A stretch of DNA of 64,000 nt, taken from assembly GCA_026707905.1 (NCBI GenBank), contig JAPOVY010000012.1:1-64000 (forward strand). The letters run 5' to 3'. Below, in pieces: positions 46,301-56,038 of this stretch; the stretch's first letter is position 1; the number at the start of each line of letters is the position of its first letter. Under the pieces are notes generated by a model. That model saw only the letters and a list, made by a program, of their open reading frames with translations, was not told the DNA's origin and ran no database searches. Origin of the DNA: Gammaproteobacteria bacterium. GTDB taxonomy: Bacteria; Pseudomonadota; Gammaproteobacteria; Pseudomonadales; Azotimanducaceae. The position numbers and the translations under genes were made by a program.

Positions 46301-46522
46301 GTGCGTTTCCGGGTATTTGACTGTGCTGGGTTCAATCACTAGCGTGAAATATATGCGAAGTAGGGGTGCAATTTGTGTCAGGTGGTTAAAGCGGAGCGAT
46401 GACGGTATCGCACGTATGCTTTTCAAGTCGGGTTCATAAAGGGAACCAGTAAGACGTTTGGGCGTTTCCCTATACTGAACCAAGCGACATGAAGTCGCGT
46501 TCTCAATTAATACGAAGGATCA

Positions 46523-47698
46523 ATGATGGCTGCGTTAGACGGCATGCGCGTCTTGGATATGACGCAATACGAAGCTGGTACGTCATGTACACAGGCGTTG
46601 GCGTGGATGGGTGCGGATGTAGTGAAGGTTGAAGCGCCAGGGCGAGGGGATCCTGGAAGAGGTCCGAATGGCAACGCGGAGTACTTCATCGTTTGGAATT
46701 CGAATAAGCGGAGTGTCGCGATTGATCTAAAGTCTGAAAAGGGTCGTGAGCTGTTTTTGGACTTAGTACCTAAGTTTGATGTATTCGTCGAAAACTATGG
46801 ACCCGGTGTTATCGAGAAGCTCGACCTTACCTACGATGTCATGCGTGCACGTAACCCCGACATCATTTATGCACGATTGAAAGGGTTTGGGTTGGAAGGA
46901 CCATGGTCGGATTTCAAGTGCTACGACATGGTAGCTCAAGCAGCAGCTGGCGCTTTTTCAATCACAGGAGAAGCGGACGGCCCGCCGATGCGTCCTGGTC
47001 CAACGATGGGAGACGCCGGTACGGGCGTGCAGATGGCATTAGCGATTTGCGGGGCGTACATTCAGAAACTGCGTACCGGCCACGGTCAGTTCATCGAGTT
47101 ATCTATGCAGGAAGCGATGACGTACTACCTTCGTACCTCGACGTCAGGTGGACGGTTCGGAGAACGACCAGCGGGAAGGTCAGGTAATGGTGGCGGTCCC
47201 TATTCAAACCTATATCCGTGTAAAGGCGACGGACCTAATGATTACTTATTCGTGATGGCGGTCACCGGGAAGATGGCGGAAGCTCTCTTAGGTGTTGTCG
47301 GCAATATTGAGGACGTTGGCGATAGCGGCGAACGGACTCGAGAAGAAACGATGGCGTTGATTCGCGAAAAGGTCACTGCGTGGACGCGTGAACGGACGAA
47401 ATACGACGCAATGCGAGAACTTGCTGAGGCTGGTGTTCCCGCGAGCGCCGTACTGACGACGCAGGACCTTTACACAAATCCTCATTTAGTCGAGCGAGGA
47501 TTCGTGCATGAAGTGGAACATCCGATCCACGGCACGATCAAACTGCTTGGTTGGCCCGTGAAGATGTCCGAGAGCGAAGTATCAGTCAAACCCGCGCCGC
47601 AATTAGGCGAGCATACGAGTTCAGTTCTTGCTGCGGATTTGGGTTTAACGAATGAGGCTATCGATCAGCTCGCACGAGCTGGGATTGTCAACGCGTGA
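46523..47698 (+). CDS. CaiB/BaiF family CoA-transferase (class III)
   Basis: A 391-residue class III CoA-transferase: LDGMRVLDMTQYEAGTSCTQALAWMGADVVKVEAPGRGDPGR at the start, SNKRSVAIDLKSEKGRELF, ENYGPGVIEKL, and the catalytic Asp in PTMGDAGTGVQMALA. It moves CoA between carboxylic acids. The substrate (formyl, succinyl or other CoA) is unclear. GAAGGA precedes the ATG. It is divergent from the TauD-like gene. Confidence 0.88.
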   Translation: MMAALDGMRVLDMTQYEAGTSCTQALAWMGADVVKVEAPGRGDPGRGPNGNAEYFIVWNSNKRSVAIDLKSEKGRELFLDLVPKFDVFVENYGPGVIEKLDLTYDVMRARNPDIIYARLKGFGLEGPWSDFKCYDMVAQAAAGAFSITGEADGPPMRPGPTMGDAGTGVQMALAICGAYIQKLRTGHGQFIELSMQEAMTYYLRTSTSGGRFGERPAGRSGNGGGPYSNLYPCKGDGPNDYLFVMAVTGKMAEALLGVVGNIEDVGDSGERTREETMALIREKVTAWTRERTKYDAMRELAEAGVPASAVLTTQDLYTNPHLVERGFVHEVEHPIHGTIKLLGWPVKMSESEVSVKPAPQLGEHTSSVLAADLGLTNEAIDQLARAGIVNA

Positions 47699-47730
47699 GT
47701 TGAGCGCTCGTCGTCATCGATACAGCGAAA

Positions 47731-48840
47731 TTACGGATGCGCGGCTAACACCGCGTCCCATACAACTTCGGATGCTAATGTCCCTAAACCCGGACCGGAC
47801 CACGGTTCGATGTCGACTTCACCAGTAGAAACGAACCATAGCGTATCGCCGTCGGTATCGGTTTGGAAGGGCTGAATCGCGCGTGCCATCGAGCTGTGGA
47901 CTTGGCGTGCGAGTTGGTCAATTGAGAATCGATTGACAGATTGATTGGTTATGACGACTGTGAGCGTCGTGTTACCTGGCGGTGTACTCAAGCTCGCTTC
48001 CGCATCAGCAATTTGCTGTTCGATTGCGGCCATAAAACTGATACGCTCGCCAGTTTCCGGGTCAAGATGCCCGCGCACCACTTGACCATCACGGTCTACG
48101 ACGGCACCGACCGCATTTAGTACGACGCACGCAAATACTTTGATGCCGCCCGTATGTCTAAACGCGGCGCCTTGTCCTGCTCGTTCTAACCTATCGAACC
48201 CTAGCGATTTGCCGACGGTAGCGGAAATTCCTGCGCCTCTTAAACCTAGCGGAAATCGGTTCGGGACGGCGTTCTCAAATGCCGCACGACCTAGGCGTTT
48301 GTCTGGATAGATGCTGTTGTCGCGTGGACCGAAGTCGAAGATGATGCCACCGCTCACAAGTGGAATCGATTGCCAGTTCGCCTCGTAACCGTTCTCGGCG
48401 AGAATTCCGGAAGCGACACCACTCGCCGCTTCGAGTCCAAGCAACGATCCGCCGGCAAGGCTGATCCCATGGACGAAGCCGTAGTCACCTATAAAGCCAG
48501 GTGCGCCACCACGGATGTCGACTGCAACTCGCGCACCGTCTGGAAAGTGGAAAACTGTTGTACCGGTCGGACCATCTGGATACTCCGCAATCCCGACATT
48601 GAATGATTCGAAGTCGTACTCGAGAATCCTTTCGCCATGGTCGGTACTGATTTGCAGGTTAGGATCGTCGTTTGTCATTTCTACAGTGTCGCCTAGCGCT
48701 GTCGGTGTAGCAATATAGCTCAATAACACGAGGGGTGTAATAATCAAATAAGTCTGGAGCAAGCACACCGCGTCGGTACGAATTGCTGGCTGTGTCAGTT
48801 GAGTTTTTGCCGTGTAGACGGGGTCGTTCGTTGCATCCAT
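47731..48840 (-). CDS. P1/S58-family peptidase (DmpA-like, exported)
   Basis: A 369-residue protein with a hydrophobic segment at about 27-48 suggesting export, then the P1 fold: VGIAEYPDGPTGTTVFHFPDGARVAVDIRGGAPG, GISLAGGSLLGLEAASGVASGILAENGYE, and VLNAVGAVVDRDG. Family members such as DmpA self-cleave before a Ser or Thr to expose an N-terminal nucleophile. At that point this protein reads NAVGAV, so autocleavage in the DmpA manner is doubtful, although related NAVG-type homologues are common. The start is uncertain because of the long N-terminus. Confidence 0.75.
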   Translation of the reverse strand: MDATNDPVYTAKTQLTQPAIRTDAVCLLQTYLIITPLVLLSYIATPTALGDTVEMTNDDPNLQISTDHGERILEYDFESFNVGIAEYPDGPTGTTVFHFPDGARVAVDIRGGAPGFIGDYGFVHGISLAGGSLLGLEAASGVASGILAENGYEANWQSIPLVSGGIIFDFGPRDNSIYPDKRLGRAAFENAVPNRFPLGLRGAGISATVGKSLGFDRLERAGQGAAFRHTGGIKVFACVVLNAVGAVVDRDGQVVRGHLDPETGERISFMAAIEQQIADAEASLSTPPGNTTLTVVITNQSVNRFSIDQLARQVHSSMARAIQPFQTDTDGDTLWFVSTGEVDIEPWSGPGLGTLASEVVWDAVLAAHP

Positions 48841-48934
48841 TAGTGCCTTCCTGTCGCCAGATTCGTACTTTCGCGATCGATATCGTTAGCTGAGCTTTTT
48901 ACCGACGGATATTCCTTGGTGTTGCCCTCACACC

Positions 48935-50143
48935 TTACAGCAACGATCGAAGATCGACTAATGGATCACTAAGAGCGTCAAGGTCAACCGACTTACCGCA
49001 TAGTTGACGAGCAGCCATAAACTCTCGTGGTGAGTTGATCGCGTCCGTACCGACTAAAACCCCATCCTTGATATGAAAATCGGCAAACGCGTTTGAGTCA
49101 CGGTCCCCGCGGGTGACGGTTTCGTCTCGATCGCTCGCAAAACCGACCATTTGAAGCTTCAGGTCGTATTGATCGGACCAGAACCAAGGGAAACTCGCAT
49201 ACGTTGAAGGCGTTCCGGCGATGTTTGCGGCCGCAACTCGTGCTTGTTCCATCGCGTTGGGTACCGATTCAAGCCGTAGACGACGATCGATCAGTGGATT
49301 AGGGTGGTTCGTACAGTCACCGATCGCGTATATATCTGCATCGTCGGTTTCGCAGTGTTCATTGACTCTGATCCCGTTTTCAACTGCGAGTCCCGCATCG
49401 GACGCGAGTTGGGTGTTGGGGCGAATACCGACGCCGATGATCACTAGATTCAGGTCGATGCTGGCACCATCGGAAACTTTCAATGACGAAACCCGTCCAG
49501 CGTCGTCCCCACAGATTTCGGTCACTTGGGAGTCAAGATGAACATCGACCCCATGTTCCCGGTGCAGATTTGCATAGAAAGAAGCGAGTTCTTCCGTCGC
49601 GACGCGCTTCAGTAACCGATCTTCCATCTCGATGACGGAAGCGTCCAAACCGAGCTGTCGAAACGAAGCCGCGGCTTCCAAACCTATGTAACCGCCTCCA
49701 ATGACACCGATCGTGGACGACGACTCAAGTTCCTTCACGATAGCGTCGACATCATTGATCGTCCTTAGGAGATGCACGCCATCGAGCTTCACCCCTGGTA
49801 TCGAGGGCAGAATCGGCGTGGAACCAGTTGCTAAAACGAGCTTGTCGTATGTGAGCTCAGCCTCTCCATCTAACTTAACCACCTTCTTGTCGCGATCAAT
49901 CATTTGGACACGACGTCCGAGCATGAGCTTAACGTCGTTCTTCTCATAGAACACTTCAGGTCTTAAGGTAACCCGATCCAATCCCTGCTCGCCGCGAAGA
50001 TACTCCTTCGTTAGCGGCGGGCGTTGATACGGTACGTAGTTTTCGGACCCAACGAGCGTGATTTGTTCTTCGTACTTAAGCTGTCGAAGACTCGCGGCGA
50101 CTTGGCCACCTGCATGACCGGCGCCGACAATAACGACTGACAT
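48935..50143 (-). CDS. NAD(P)H-dependent ferredoxin/rubredoxin reductase-type flavoprotein
   Basis: A 402-residue pyridine-nucleotide-disulfide-type flavoprotein: FAD motif VIVGAGHAGGQVAASLR at the N-terminus, YQRPPLTKEYL, LATGSTP, NAD motif IGVIGGGYIGLEAAASF, and DIYAIGDCTNHPN. The C-terminal reductase domain has FWSDQYDLKLQMVG. This is the class that reduces the ferredoxin of Rieske-type dioxygenases or P450 systems. No such oxygenase is adjacent, so the partner is unknown. Confidence 0.88.
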   Translation of the reverse strand: MSVVIVGAGHAGGQVAASLRQLKYEEQITLVGSENYVPYQRPPLTKEYLRGEQGLDRVTLRPEVFYEKNDVKLMLGRRVQMIDRDKKVVKLDGEAELTYDKLVLATGSTPILPSIPGVKLDGVHLLRTINDVDAIVKELESSSTIGVIGGGYIGLEAAASFRQLGLDASVIEMEDRLLKRVATEELASFYANLHREHGVDVHLDSQVTEICGDDAGRVSSLKVSDGASIDLNLVIIGVGIRPNTQLASDAGLAVENGIRVNEHCETDDADIYAIGDCTNHPNPLIDRRLRLESVPNAMEQARVAAANIAGTPSTYASFPWFWSDQYDLKLQMVGFASDRDETVTRGDRDSNAFADFHIKDGVLVGTDAINSPREFMAARQLCGKSVDLDALSDPLVDLRSLL

Positions 50144-50183
50144 TATTTGGTGTATTTAGATTGGCAAGTTAACGATTAAGTGC

Positions 50184-50510
50184 TTAACGGTTCGGCCTCT
50201 CACGGCTCGGAAATTGATGGATTAGAGTTCCGTCTTCTTCGGTGATTTTCGCCTCACCAACCTCATTTACTTCATCGATTCGTTCTACGTTTGCGATTGG
50301 GATGAAGACACGCTTCACCGACTCGAATTCATTGCGTAGACGATCTTCGGTAGGGTCAATCACCATCGACGTTGGATTGGAAAACACAAAGTCCTGTAGT
50401 TCAAGAAAGCCGAACAACTCAGCCCGTCCCACACTACGCACAAATACGTCGAAGATCTTGCCTTGATTGTGGAACAAGACGCGGTAAACGCGATCTTGTG
50501 ATTCAGCCAT
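50184..50510 (-). CDS. DUF1820 family protein
   Basis: A 108-residue cytoplasmic protein: YRVLFHNQGKIFDVFVRSVGRAELFGFLELQDFVF, EDRLRNEFESVKRVFIPIANVERIDEV. This matches DUF1820, a small family of unknown function found in Gammaproteobacteria. I chose the ATG at 50510 because the conserved part begins there; the frame stays open to 50600. It sits between the ferredoxin reductase and creD on the same strand. Confidence 0.8.
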   Translation of the reverse strand: MAESQDRVYRVLFHNQGKIFDVFVRSVGRAELFGFLELQDFVFSNPTSMVIDPTEDRLRNEFESVKRVFIPIANVERIDEVNEVGEAKITEEDGTLIHQFPSRERPNR

Positions 50511-50596
50511 ATAGATTTTTAGTTCGACGGGACTTAGTACGCAACTATTGTAAGTTTGTTTCGGTACGAGACTAGTGTTGACGTGGTGAGCCTGCT

Positions 50597-51913
50597 TCAA
50601 CGCTCTTCAAGTTGCTTCACATCCTGGAGCATATTCCGGGTCGCATACATCAATCCTGTGATGAGGACGACGAGCAAGATGCTGCCGATCAGAAGCGCGT
50701 AGTCCGTGGATGCCAAGCAGAGATACAAAGCCGCGTACGCGCCGATTAGAAGAGCGACCAGGCTGCCCACGAACTTTTTCTTACGAGTACTAAACCACGC
50801 GTAACCGACGATCAATAGCACCAAAACAGCGCTCGCGACAACGTACGATGGAATGAATCCGATATGTTCGGAAAACGAGAGCAACAGTAGGTAGAAGAGC
50901 GCGAGTGCAGCACCGACGATCGCATACTGAACCGCATGGATCTTCGCCGCAGTGATCATCTCTAGGCAGTAAATCGAGAGTAGCGTCAATCCAACGACAA
51001 AGAAACCGTATTTGATGGCTCGCGTTACCATCCGATACAGCGATACAGGCTCGTGGAAAGAGAAGCCAACAGCGCTGTCTTCAGAAATTGCCATCCACTC
51101 GTTCTCATTAAGTTCAGAAGCAAAACCACGTGCCAACGCATTCGATGTCCAGTCTGCTGTGAATCCTGTCGAACTGATCTCGTAGTTATCCGGCAGTTGT
51201 CGCCCTTCGAAACTTGGATGCGGCCATGTGGCCTCCATCGCTAGCGTGCTCTCGTCGCCAACGAGCGCGATCAATTGACGATTTGAGCCTCGAGCTACCA
51301 GATTCAGTTGAAAATCACCGCCAAAACATTGTGCGTCATCTAGTCTTGCTTGCACCGGTTCACCAGCCCATCCTAAGCGTTGTGACGACGGTTCGAAATC
51401 AAGCTCGCGATCACCAATCTGCCCTTCAAGCGTTCGGATGGTTTGTGAGTATGAGACGGCTAGCTGAATCGAACAGCTCTCGATGTGCGAAAAGGCGAGC
51501 TTGTGTCGCTCAGTGAATTTCGCCAAGTCATTTTGAAAAGTTCCTACCAGTTGAACCGTAACGACATACACCGGTTTTTTGAATATGCCCTTCTGACGAA
51601 CTTCATGTTTAGAGCTGGACTTCACCGACAACACTTGCGGCGCAATGAAATGGCTCTGAGTTTGCATATCTCCGGTCGATATGTTCGAGCTTGTATTACT
51701 AGGGGCACGGACTGTGAGGCGTAAGAAAGGACCAATGAGCACTTGCTCATCGCCCCATCCTTGCGAGATATCTTCCGAGACTTCCTGTTCGTATTCCGAA
51801 CGGACCTCAACTACGAGCCAAACGAGTGCGATCGGTACGGCGAGAGCGACCGTGAAGGCTAGTACCGTAAATAGCCTGAAGGTGGGTGACGTTTCAAAAG
51901 TTGGAAATTGCAT
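50597..51913 (-). CDS. creD: CreD-like inner-membrane protein
   Basis: A 438-residue protein: N-terminal membrane span (about 11-33), a large periplasmic domain (about 40-280) with the CreD-type GWGDEQVLIGPFLRL, then a C-terminal block of about five or six membrane segments. CreD is a cell-envelope protein of the CreBC regulon in E. coli linked to colicin E2 tolerance. No creB or creC is visible here. It starts at the ATG at 51913 (a TTG lies one codon earlier) and is divergent from miaB. Confidence 0.85.
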   Translation of the reverse strand: MQFPTFETSPTFRLFTVLAFTVALAVPIALVWLVVEVRSEYEQEVSEDISQGWGDEQVLIGPFLRLTVRAPSNTSSNISTGDMQTQSHFIAPQVLSVKSSSKHEVRQKGIFKKPVYVVTVQLVGTFQNDLAKFTERHKLAFSHIESCSIQLAVSYSQTIRTLEGQIGDRELDFEPSSQRLGWAGEPVQARLDDAQCFGGDFQLNLVARGSNRQLIALVGDESTLAMEATWPHPSFEGRQLPDNYEISSTGFTADWTSNALARGFASELNENEWMAISEDSAVGFSFHEPVSLYRMVTRAIKYGFFVVGLTLLSIYCLEMITAAKIHAVQYAIVGAALALFYLLLLSFSEHIGFIPSYVVASAVLVLLIVGYAWFSTRKKKFVGSLVALLIGAYAALYLCLASTDYALLIGSILLVVLITGLMYATRNMLQDVKQLEER

Positions 51914-52116
51914 CAATTCGGTACTTTAGGGGACGAATAAATCACGTAACGTGCAAGTAGCTGGCGTTTTCGCGTTTGACACGTCGTATGGGTCGGAATT
52001 GCGCGAGCTAGTTTATGTGAAGTGGCTATGACCCGATTTACCGTTACGTTATCGTGGCACGATGCGGCTATTCGTAGGTACACTTGCGGCTTCTCAATTC
52101 GACGAACCTTCATGGC

Positions 52117-53442
52117 ATGAACCTCTTCATCAAGACACACGGATGTCAGATGAACGAGTATGACTCGGACCGCATGGGCGATTTGCTCATGAAGAGCCAT
52201 GATGCAAAGCTCGTCGATGACCCCTCTCAAGCAGACGTGATACTGCTCAACACCTGTTCCATACGAGAGAAAGCGCAGGAGAAGGTCTTTCACGAACTAG
52301 GTCGGTGGCGTCGTCTAAAGGACTCGAATCCGAACCTACTCATTGGTGTTGGTGGTTGTGTCGCGAGTCAAGAAGGCTCTGCGATCACGGCGCGTGCGCC
52401 GTACGTCGACATGGTGTTCGGTCCACAGACGTTGCACCGACTACCCGAGATGATCGATGAAGCGACTAAACGAGCGCTTCCGGTGGTCGACATCAGCTTC
52501 CCAGAGATCGAGAAGTTCGACCGACTGCCCACACCGAACGCTGGCGGAGTGTCCGCCTACGTTACGATCATGGAAGGATGTAGCAAGTATTGCTCGTTTT
52601 GCGTCGTACCGTATACACGGGGACCGGAAGTTAGCCGCGGAGTAAGCGACGTGATGCGTGAGGTCGTGAGCCTCTCGCAGCAAGGCGTACGCGAAGTCAA
52701 TTTGTTGGGTCAAAATGTCAATTCGTACCGAGGCGATCTCGATGGCGCTCAAGTCGACTTGGCGGAGTTGATCCATTACGTCGCACAGATTGACGGGATC
52801 GAACGCATCCGTTTTACGACGTCGCACCCGATCGACTTCGGTGACCATCTCATCGAAGCGTTCGCCAATGAACCGAAACTCGTCAATCATCTGCATCTGC
52901 CGGTTCAGTCGGGATCAGATCGTGTGCTGAATGCGATGAAACGCAATCACACGATACTTGAGTACAAGTCGAAGATTCGGAAATTGCGGGAAGTACGTCC
53001 AACGATCGCGCTCTCATCCGATTTCATTGTCGGATTCCCAGGCGAAACGGAAGAGGACTTCCAGAGGACCATGGATCTTGTTGAGGAGCTCGACTACGAC
53101 ACGTCGTTCAGCTTTGTCTACAGTGCCCGACCGGGAACACCAGCGGCCGACCTCGCCGATGAAACGTCTCTAGACGTCAAGAAAGAGCGTTTGCAACGCC
53201 TCCAGGATCGTCTTCGCATGCAGGCAGAACGGCATGGCGAGCGGTTGCAGGATTCGATACAAACCGTACTCGTACACGGTCCATCTAAACGTGATCCGAA
53301 CTATTGGCAAGGTCGCACTGAATGCAATCGCGTCGTGAACTTCGCTGGCAAGCCGGACGGTGATTTCGCAGAGGTCCGAATCGACGAAGCCCTGCCGAAT
53401 TCACTACGAGGCACACTGGTTCGAGAGGCAGTAGCCGTCTGA
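52117..53442 (+). CDS. miaB: tRNA-2-methylthio-N6-dimethylallyladenosine synthase MiaB
   Basis: A 441-residue radical-SAM methylthiotransferase. The N-terminal UPF0004 domain has three cluster cysteines (HGCQMN, NTCSIRE, GGCVAS), the radical-SAM motif is CSKYCSFC, and a C-terminal TRAM domain (about 375-440) follows. It adds the methylthio group at A37 of tRNAs reading UNN codons. The ATG at 52117 fits the family start [17 protein letters not shown]. It opens the miaB-phoH-ybeY-corC-lnt operon, here interrupted by a cyclase-family gene. Confidence 0.95.
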   Translation: MNLFIKTHGCQMNEYDSDRMGDLLMKSHDAKLVDDPSQADVILLNTCSIREKAQEKVFHELGRWRRLKDSNPNLLIGVGGCVASQEGSAITARAPYVDMVFGPQTLHRLPEMIDEATKRALPVVDISFPEIEKFDRLPTPNAGGVSAYVTIMEGCSKYCSFCVVPYTRGPEVSRGVSDVMREVVSLSQQGVREVNLLGQNVNSYRGDLDGAQVDLAELIHYVAQIDGIERIRFTTSHPIDFGDHLIEAFANEPKLVNHLHLPVQSGSDRVLNAMKRNHTILEYKSKIRKLREVRPTIALSSDFIVGFPGETEEDFQRTMDLVEELDYDTSFSFVYSARPGTPAADLADETSLDVKKERLQRLQDRLRMQAERHGERLQDSIQTVLVHGPSKRDPNYWQGRTECNRVVNFAGKPDGDFAEVRIDEALPNSLRGTLVREAVAV

Positions 53443-53505
53443 CGCGTCGAAACTCATATGGACTGTGAGTTTTTGTCGAATATGCTTATCGAACGTCATA
53501 ACTCG

Positions 53506-54453
53506 ATGAGTCATCAGATGTTGAAATCGGTCATTGTCGTTTGCACGTTGATATGTGCGACGTTTACGTTCGCGGAAGAAGAATGCGTCCCTTCAAAGTG
53601 GGGTGCCGACGATCAGATCGGTAATCTCAACTTAATGAGCGCGGATTCGGTTCTTGCGGCCGCCAGTCTGATTAAGGAAGGGAAGGTCTATAGCCTTGGT
53701 ATCGCGATCGATAGTACAACGCCTGCATTCCCTCCCCGCGGTATGAACGTATACGTTGTGCAACCCGGGCAGCAGCACGAAGGTCAACCGTATCCGAATA
53801 TGACCTACAACGATGACATCATTTCGGGCTGGTTCGGCATTGGTTCACAGATCGACGGTCTCGGACACATCGGTGATGCTGACGGTGTGTACTACAACTG
53901 CAACAAGTCGACCGACATCGCGACCATGACTGGGTTAACGCGACTCGGTATTGAGACCATACCTCCTATCGTGGCTCGTGGCATCGTCCTCGACATGGCT
54001 GGTCACTTCGGTGTTGAATCGATGGATGCCGGCCAATATTTCACGGTCGAAGACGTGCAAGCTGTTGAGGAAAAACAAGGCACGCCAATTCAAGAAGGCG
54101 ACGTCGTTTTGTTTCACACAGGTTGGACCGACGCGAAGCTGGAATCTGAGCCGGATGTTTGGGTCGCAGCGGAACCTGGCCAAAGTGAGGAAGTCGCAAG
54201 CTATCTGGTATCGAAGAACGTGGTCGCAGCTGGCGCCGATACGTGGGGGCTAGACGTTGTACCGCCGCAGCATGAGAATCGTCCGTTTCAGGGTCATGTG
54301 ATCCTCCTGCAGGAAAACGGTATTTTCATCCTGGAGACGATGAATACCGGACCGCTGGTGCGTGACGGCGTGCATGAATTCCTGTTCATTCTGGGACAGG
54401 CTAAGGTACGAGGGGCGGTCCAGATGTACATCAATCCGGTCGCAATCCACTGA
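53506..54453 (+). CDS. exported cyclase-family (PF04199-type) hydrolase
   Basis: About 315 residues starting with a signal peptide (KSVIVVCTLICATFTFA), then a cyclase/kynurenine-formamidase-type fold: GADDQIGNLNLM, GSQIDGLGHIGDADGVYYN, ARGIVLDMAG, GDVVLFHTGW, and GADTWGLDVVP. The usual HxGTHxDxPxH metal motif is altered to GSQIDGLGH, a variant seen in a distinct branch of the family. The protein should act in the periplasm; the substrate is unknown. It lies between miaB and phoH, which are usually adjacent. In-frame ATGs at 53458 and 53482 are alternative starts. Confidence 0.75.
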   Translation: MSHQMLKSVIVVCTLICATFTFAEEECVPSKWGADDQIGNLNLMSADSVLAAASLIKEGKVYSLGIAIDSTTPAFPPRGMNVYVVQPGQQHEGQPYPNMTYNDDIISGWFGIGSQIDGLGHIGDADGVYYNCNKSTDIATMTGLTRLGIETIPPIVARGIVLDMAGHFGVESMDAGQYFTVEDVQAVEEKQGTPIQEGDVVLFHTGWTDAKLESEPDVWVAAEPGQSEEVASYLVSKNVVAAGADTWGLDVVPPQHENRPFQGHVILLQENGIFILETMNTGPLVRDGVHEFLFILGQAKVRGAVQMYINPVAIH

Positions 54454-54558
54454 GAACATTTAGAACGCGAAGGGTCTGCGATACGATTTGCCACTGTTTT
54501 TCGGCAACGTATCTACGATAATTCGCACTCCGAAAGTACATAGGAGTACAAACGCTTT

Positions 54559-55584
54559 TTGAGCGACGATTCACTCGAATCAAGGTCAACCAAAACACTC
54601 AACCTACAACCTAGCGATGCAGGACGGCTCGCGACCTTGTGCGGGCCACTCGACAGAAATATCCGGCAGCTGGAACAGCGGTTAGGCATACATATCAAGA
54701 ACCGCGGTCACGACTTCCAGCTAGAAGGTCCGCACGAAGGCGTGCGGAAAGGCGAAGCGCTACTTACCCACCTATACGCGCAGATTGGCGGCGGGGCGAC
54801 TCTTGACGCCAAAACGCTCCATTTGTATCTGCAGGAAGCGGGTGTCAACGAACTGGTCGATGGTTCGTTGCAGAACGGCGGAAGCGGTGAGAGGGATGGC
54901 ACTGGTTCACAACTCAAACTCTGGCAAAAAACTGTTCGACCACGTGGTCCGCGACAGACGCAATTCGTACGCGATCTGCAATCGGACGACATCGATGTCA
55001 ATTTCGCGATTGGACCTGCCGGTACCGGTAAGACGTATCTAGCCGTTGCCTGCGCGGTGCAGGCACTTGCTGCCGACCGAGTAAAACGAATCTTCCTCGT
55101 ACGACCTGCGGTAGAGGTTGGCGAGAAACTCGGTTTTCTACCGGGCGACCTCACGCAGAAAATCGATCCATATATTCAACCGTTGTACGATGCGCTATTC
55201 GAAATGGTGGGTAATGAACGGGTCGAACGATTGATCGATCGCAAAGTCATTGAGATTGCGCCGCTCGCCTACATGCGGGGACGGACGCTCAATGAGGCGT
55301 TCATCATCTTGGACGAAAGTCAAAACACGACCATTGCACAAATGAAGATGTTCTTGACGCGCATTGGGTTCGGTTCTAAGGTCGCGATCACGGGTGACCT
55401 AACTCAGATCGACCTTGGCGGTAGTCATCAAGGTCAGCGATCGGGATTAGTGCATGTCTTACCGTTACTAAAAGACATACCTGGTATCCACATAACGCGG
55501 TTCAATTCGCGTGACGTTGTACGTCATCCAATCGTACAGCGCATTGTTGATGCCTATGACCAAGAGGATCGTCAACAGCAGTAA
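54559..55584 (+). CDS. phoH: PhoH-like ATPase (YbeZ)
   Basis: A 341-residue protein: N-terminal KH-like region (about 30-80) and a P-loop NTPase domain with Walker A IGPAGTGKT near residue 153 and Walker B FIILDESQN. YbeZ works with YbeY in ribosomal RNA maturation, which fits the adjacent ybeY. The start is TTG with TAGGAG about 12 bases upstream, somewhat far; other starts are not better. ybeY follows one base after the stop. Confidence 0.9.
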   Translation: MSDDSLESRSTKTLNLQPSDAGRLATLCGPLDRNIRQLEQRLGIHIKNRGHDFQLEGPHEGVRKGEALLTHLYAQIGGGATLDAKTLHLYLQEAGVNELVDGSLQNGGSGERDGTGSQLKLWQKTVRPRGPRQTQFVRDLQSDDIDVNFAIGPAGTGKTYLAVACAVQALAADRVKRIFLVRPAVEVGEKLGFLPGDLTQKIDPYIQPLYDALFEMVGNERVERLIDRKVIEIAPLAYMRGRTLNEAFIILDESQNTTIAQMKMFLTRIGFGSKVAITGDLTQIDLGGSHQGQRSGLVHVLPLLKDIPGIHITRFNSRDVVRHPIVQRIVDAYDQEDRQQQ

Positions 55585-55585
55585 T

Positions 55586-56038
55586 ATGGTGACATCAGTT
55601 CAAGCGGAAACTGCTTCACGCGAAATCGTGATCGATCTTGCGAACAATCCGGATATTCCAAGCGAGAAGACGATTCACGCATGGGTCGAGCTGGCTAGTG
55701 AAGCGAGCGACGGCGATGTGTTCTTGAATTTCGTCGACATTCACGAAAGTCGTCGATTGAATCAGGCGTTTCGAAACATTGACGAACCGACCAACGTACT
55801 GTCGTTTCCTGCACAACGCGAAGACGTACTTGGCGATGTAGCGATCTGTGTCGACGTCGCGAAAGCGGAAGCGGAGGTACAAGACAAGAGCTTGGATTCA
55901 CACCTGGCTCATTTAGTCATACACGGCGTACTACATCTACGTGGATTCGATCACGTGAACGATCAGGACGCGGACTACATGGAACGCACAGAGGTCGCGT
56001 TACTTGAGTTGATTGGCGTGGCAAACCCGTATGAGTGA
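55586..56038 (+). CDS. ybeY: endoribonuclease YbeY
   Basis: A 150-residue UPF0054 metalloprotein with the zinc motif HGVLHLRGFDH at about 114-124 and TNVLSFPA. YbeY is needed for 16S rRNA 3'-end maturation and ribosome quality control. The ATG at 55586 gives family length; the frame stays open into phoH, where an ATG at 55556 is a possible alternative. The end overlaps the corC ATG by 8 bases. Confidence 0.93.
   Translation: MVTSVQAETASREIVIDLANNPDIPSEKTIHAWVELASEASDGDVFLNFVDIHESRRLNQAFRNIDEPTNVLSFPAQREDVLGDVAICVDVAKAEAEVQDKSLDSHLAHLVIHGVLHLRGFDHVNDQDADYMERTEVALLELIGVANPYE

Noticed and set aside
51944..52049. ACGTAACG and CGTTACGT, an 8-bp inverted pair between creD and miaB
   Set aside because: The halves are about 90 bases apart and too short to exceed chance in a 64-kb window.
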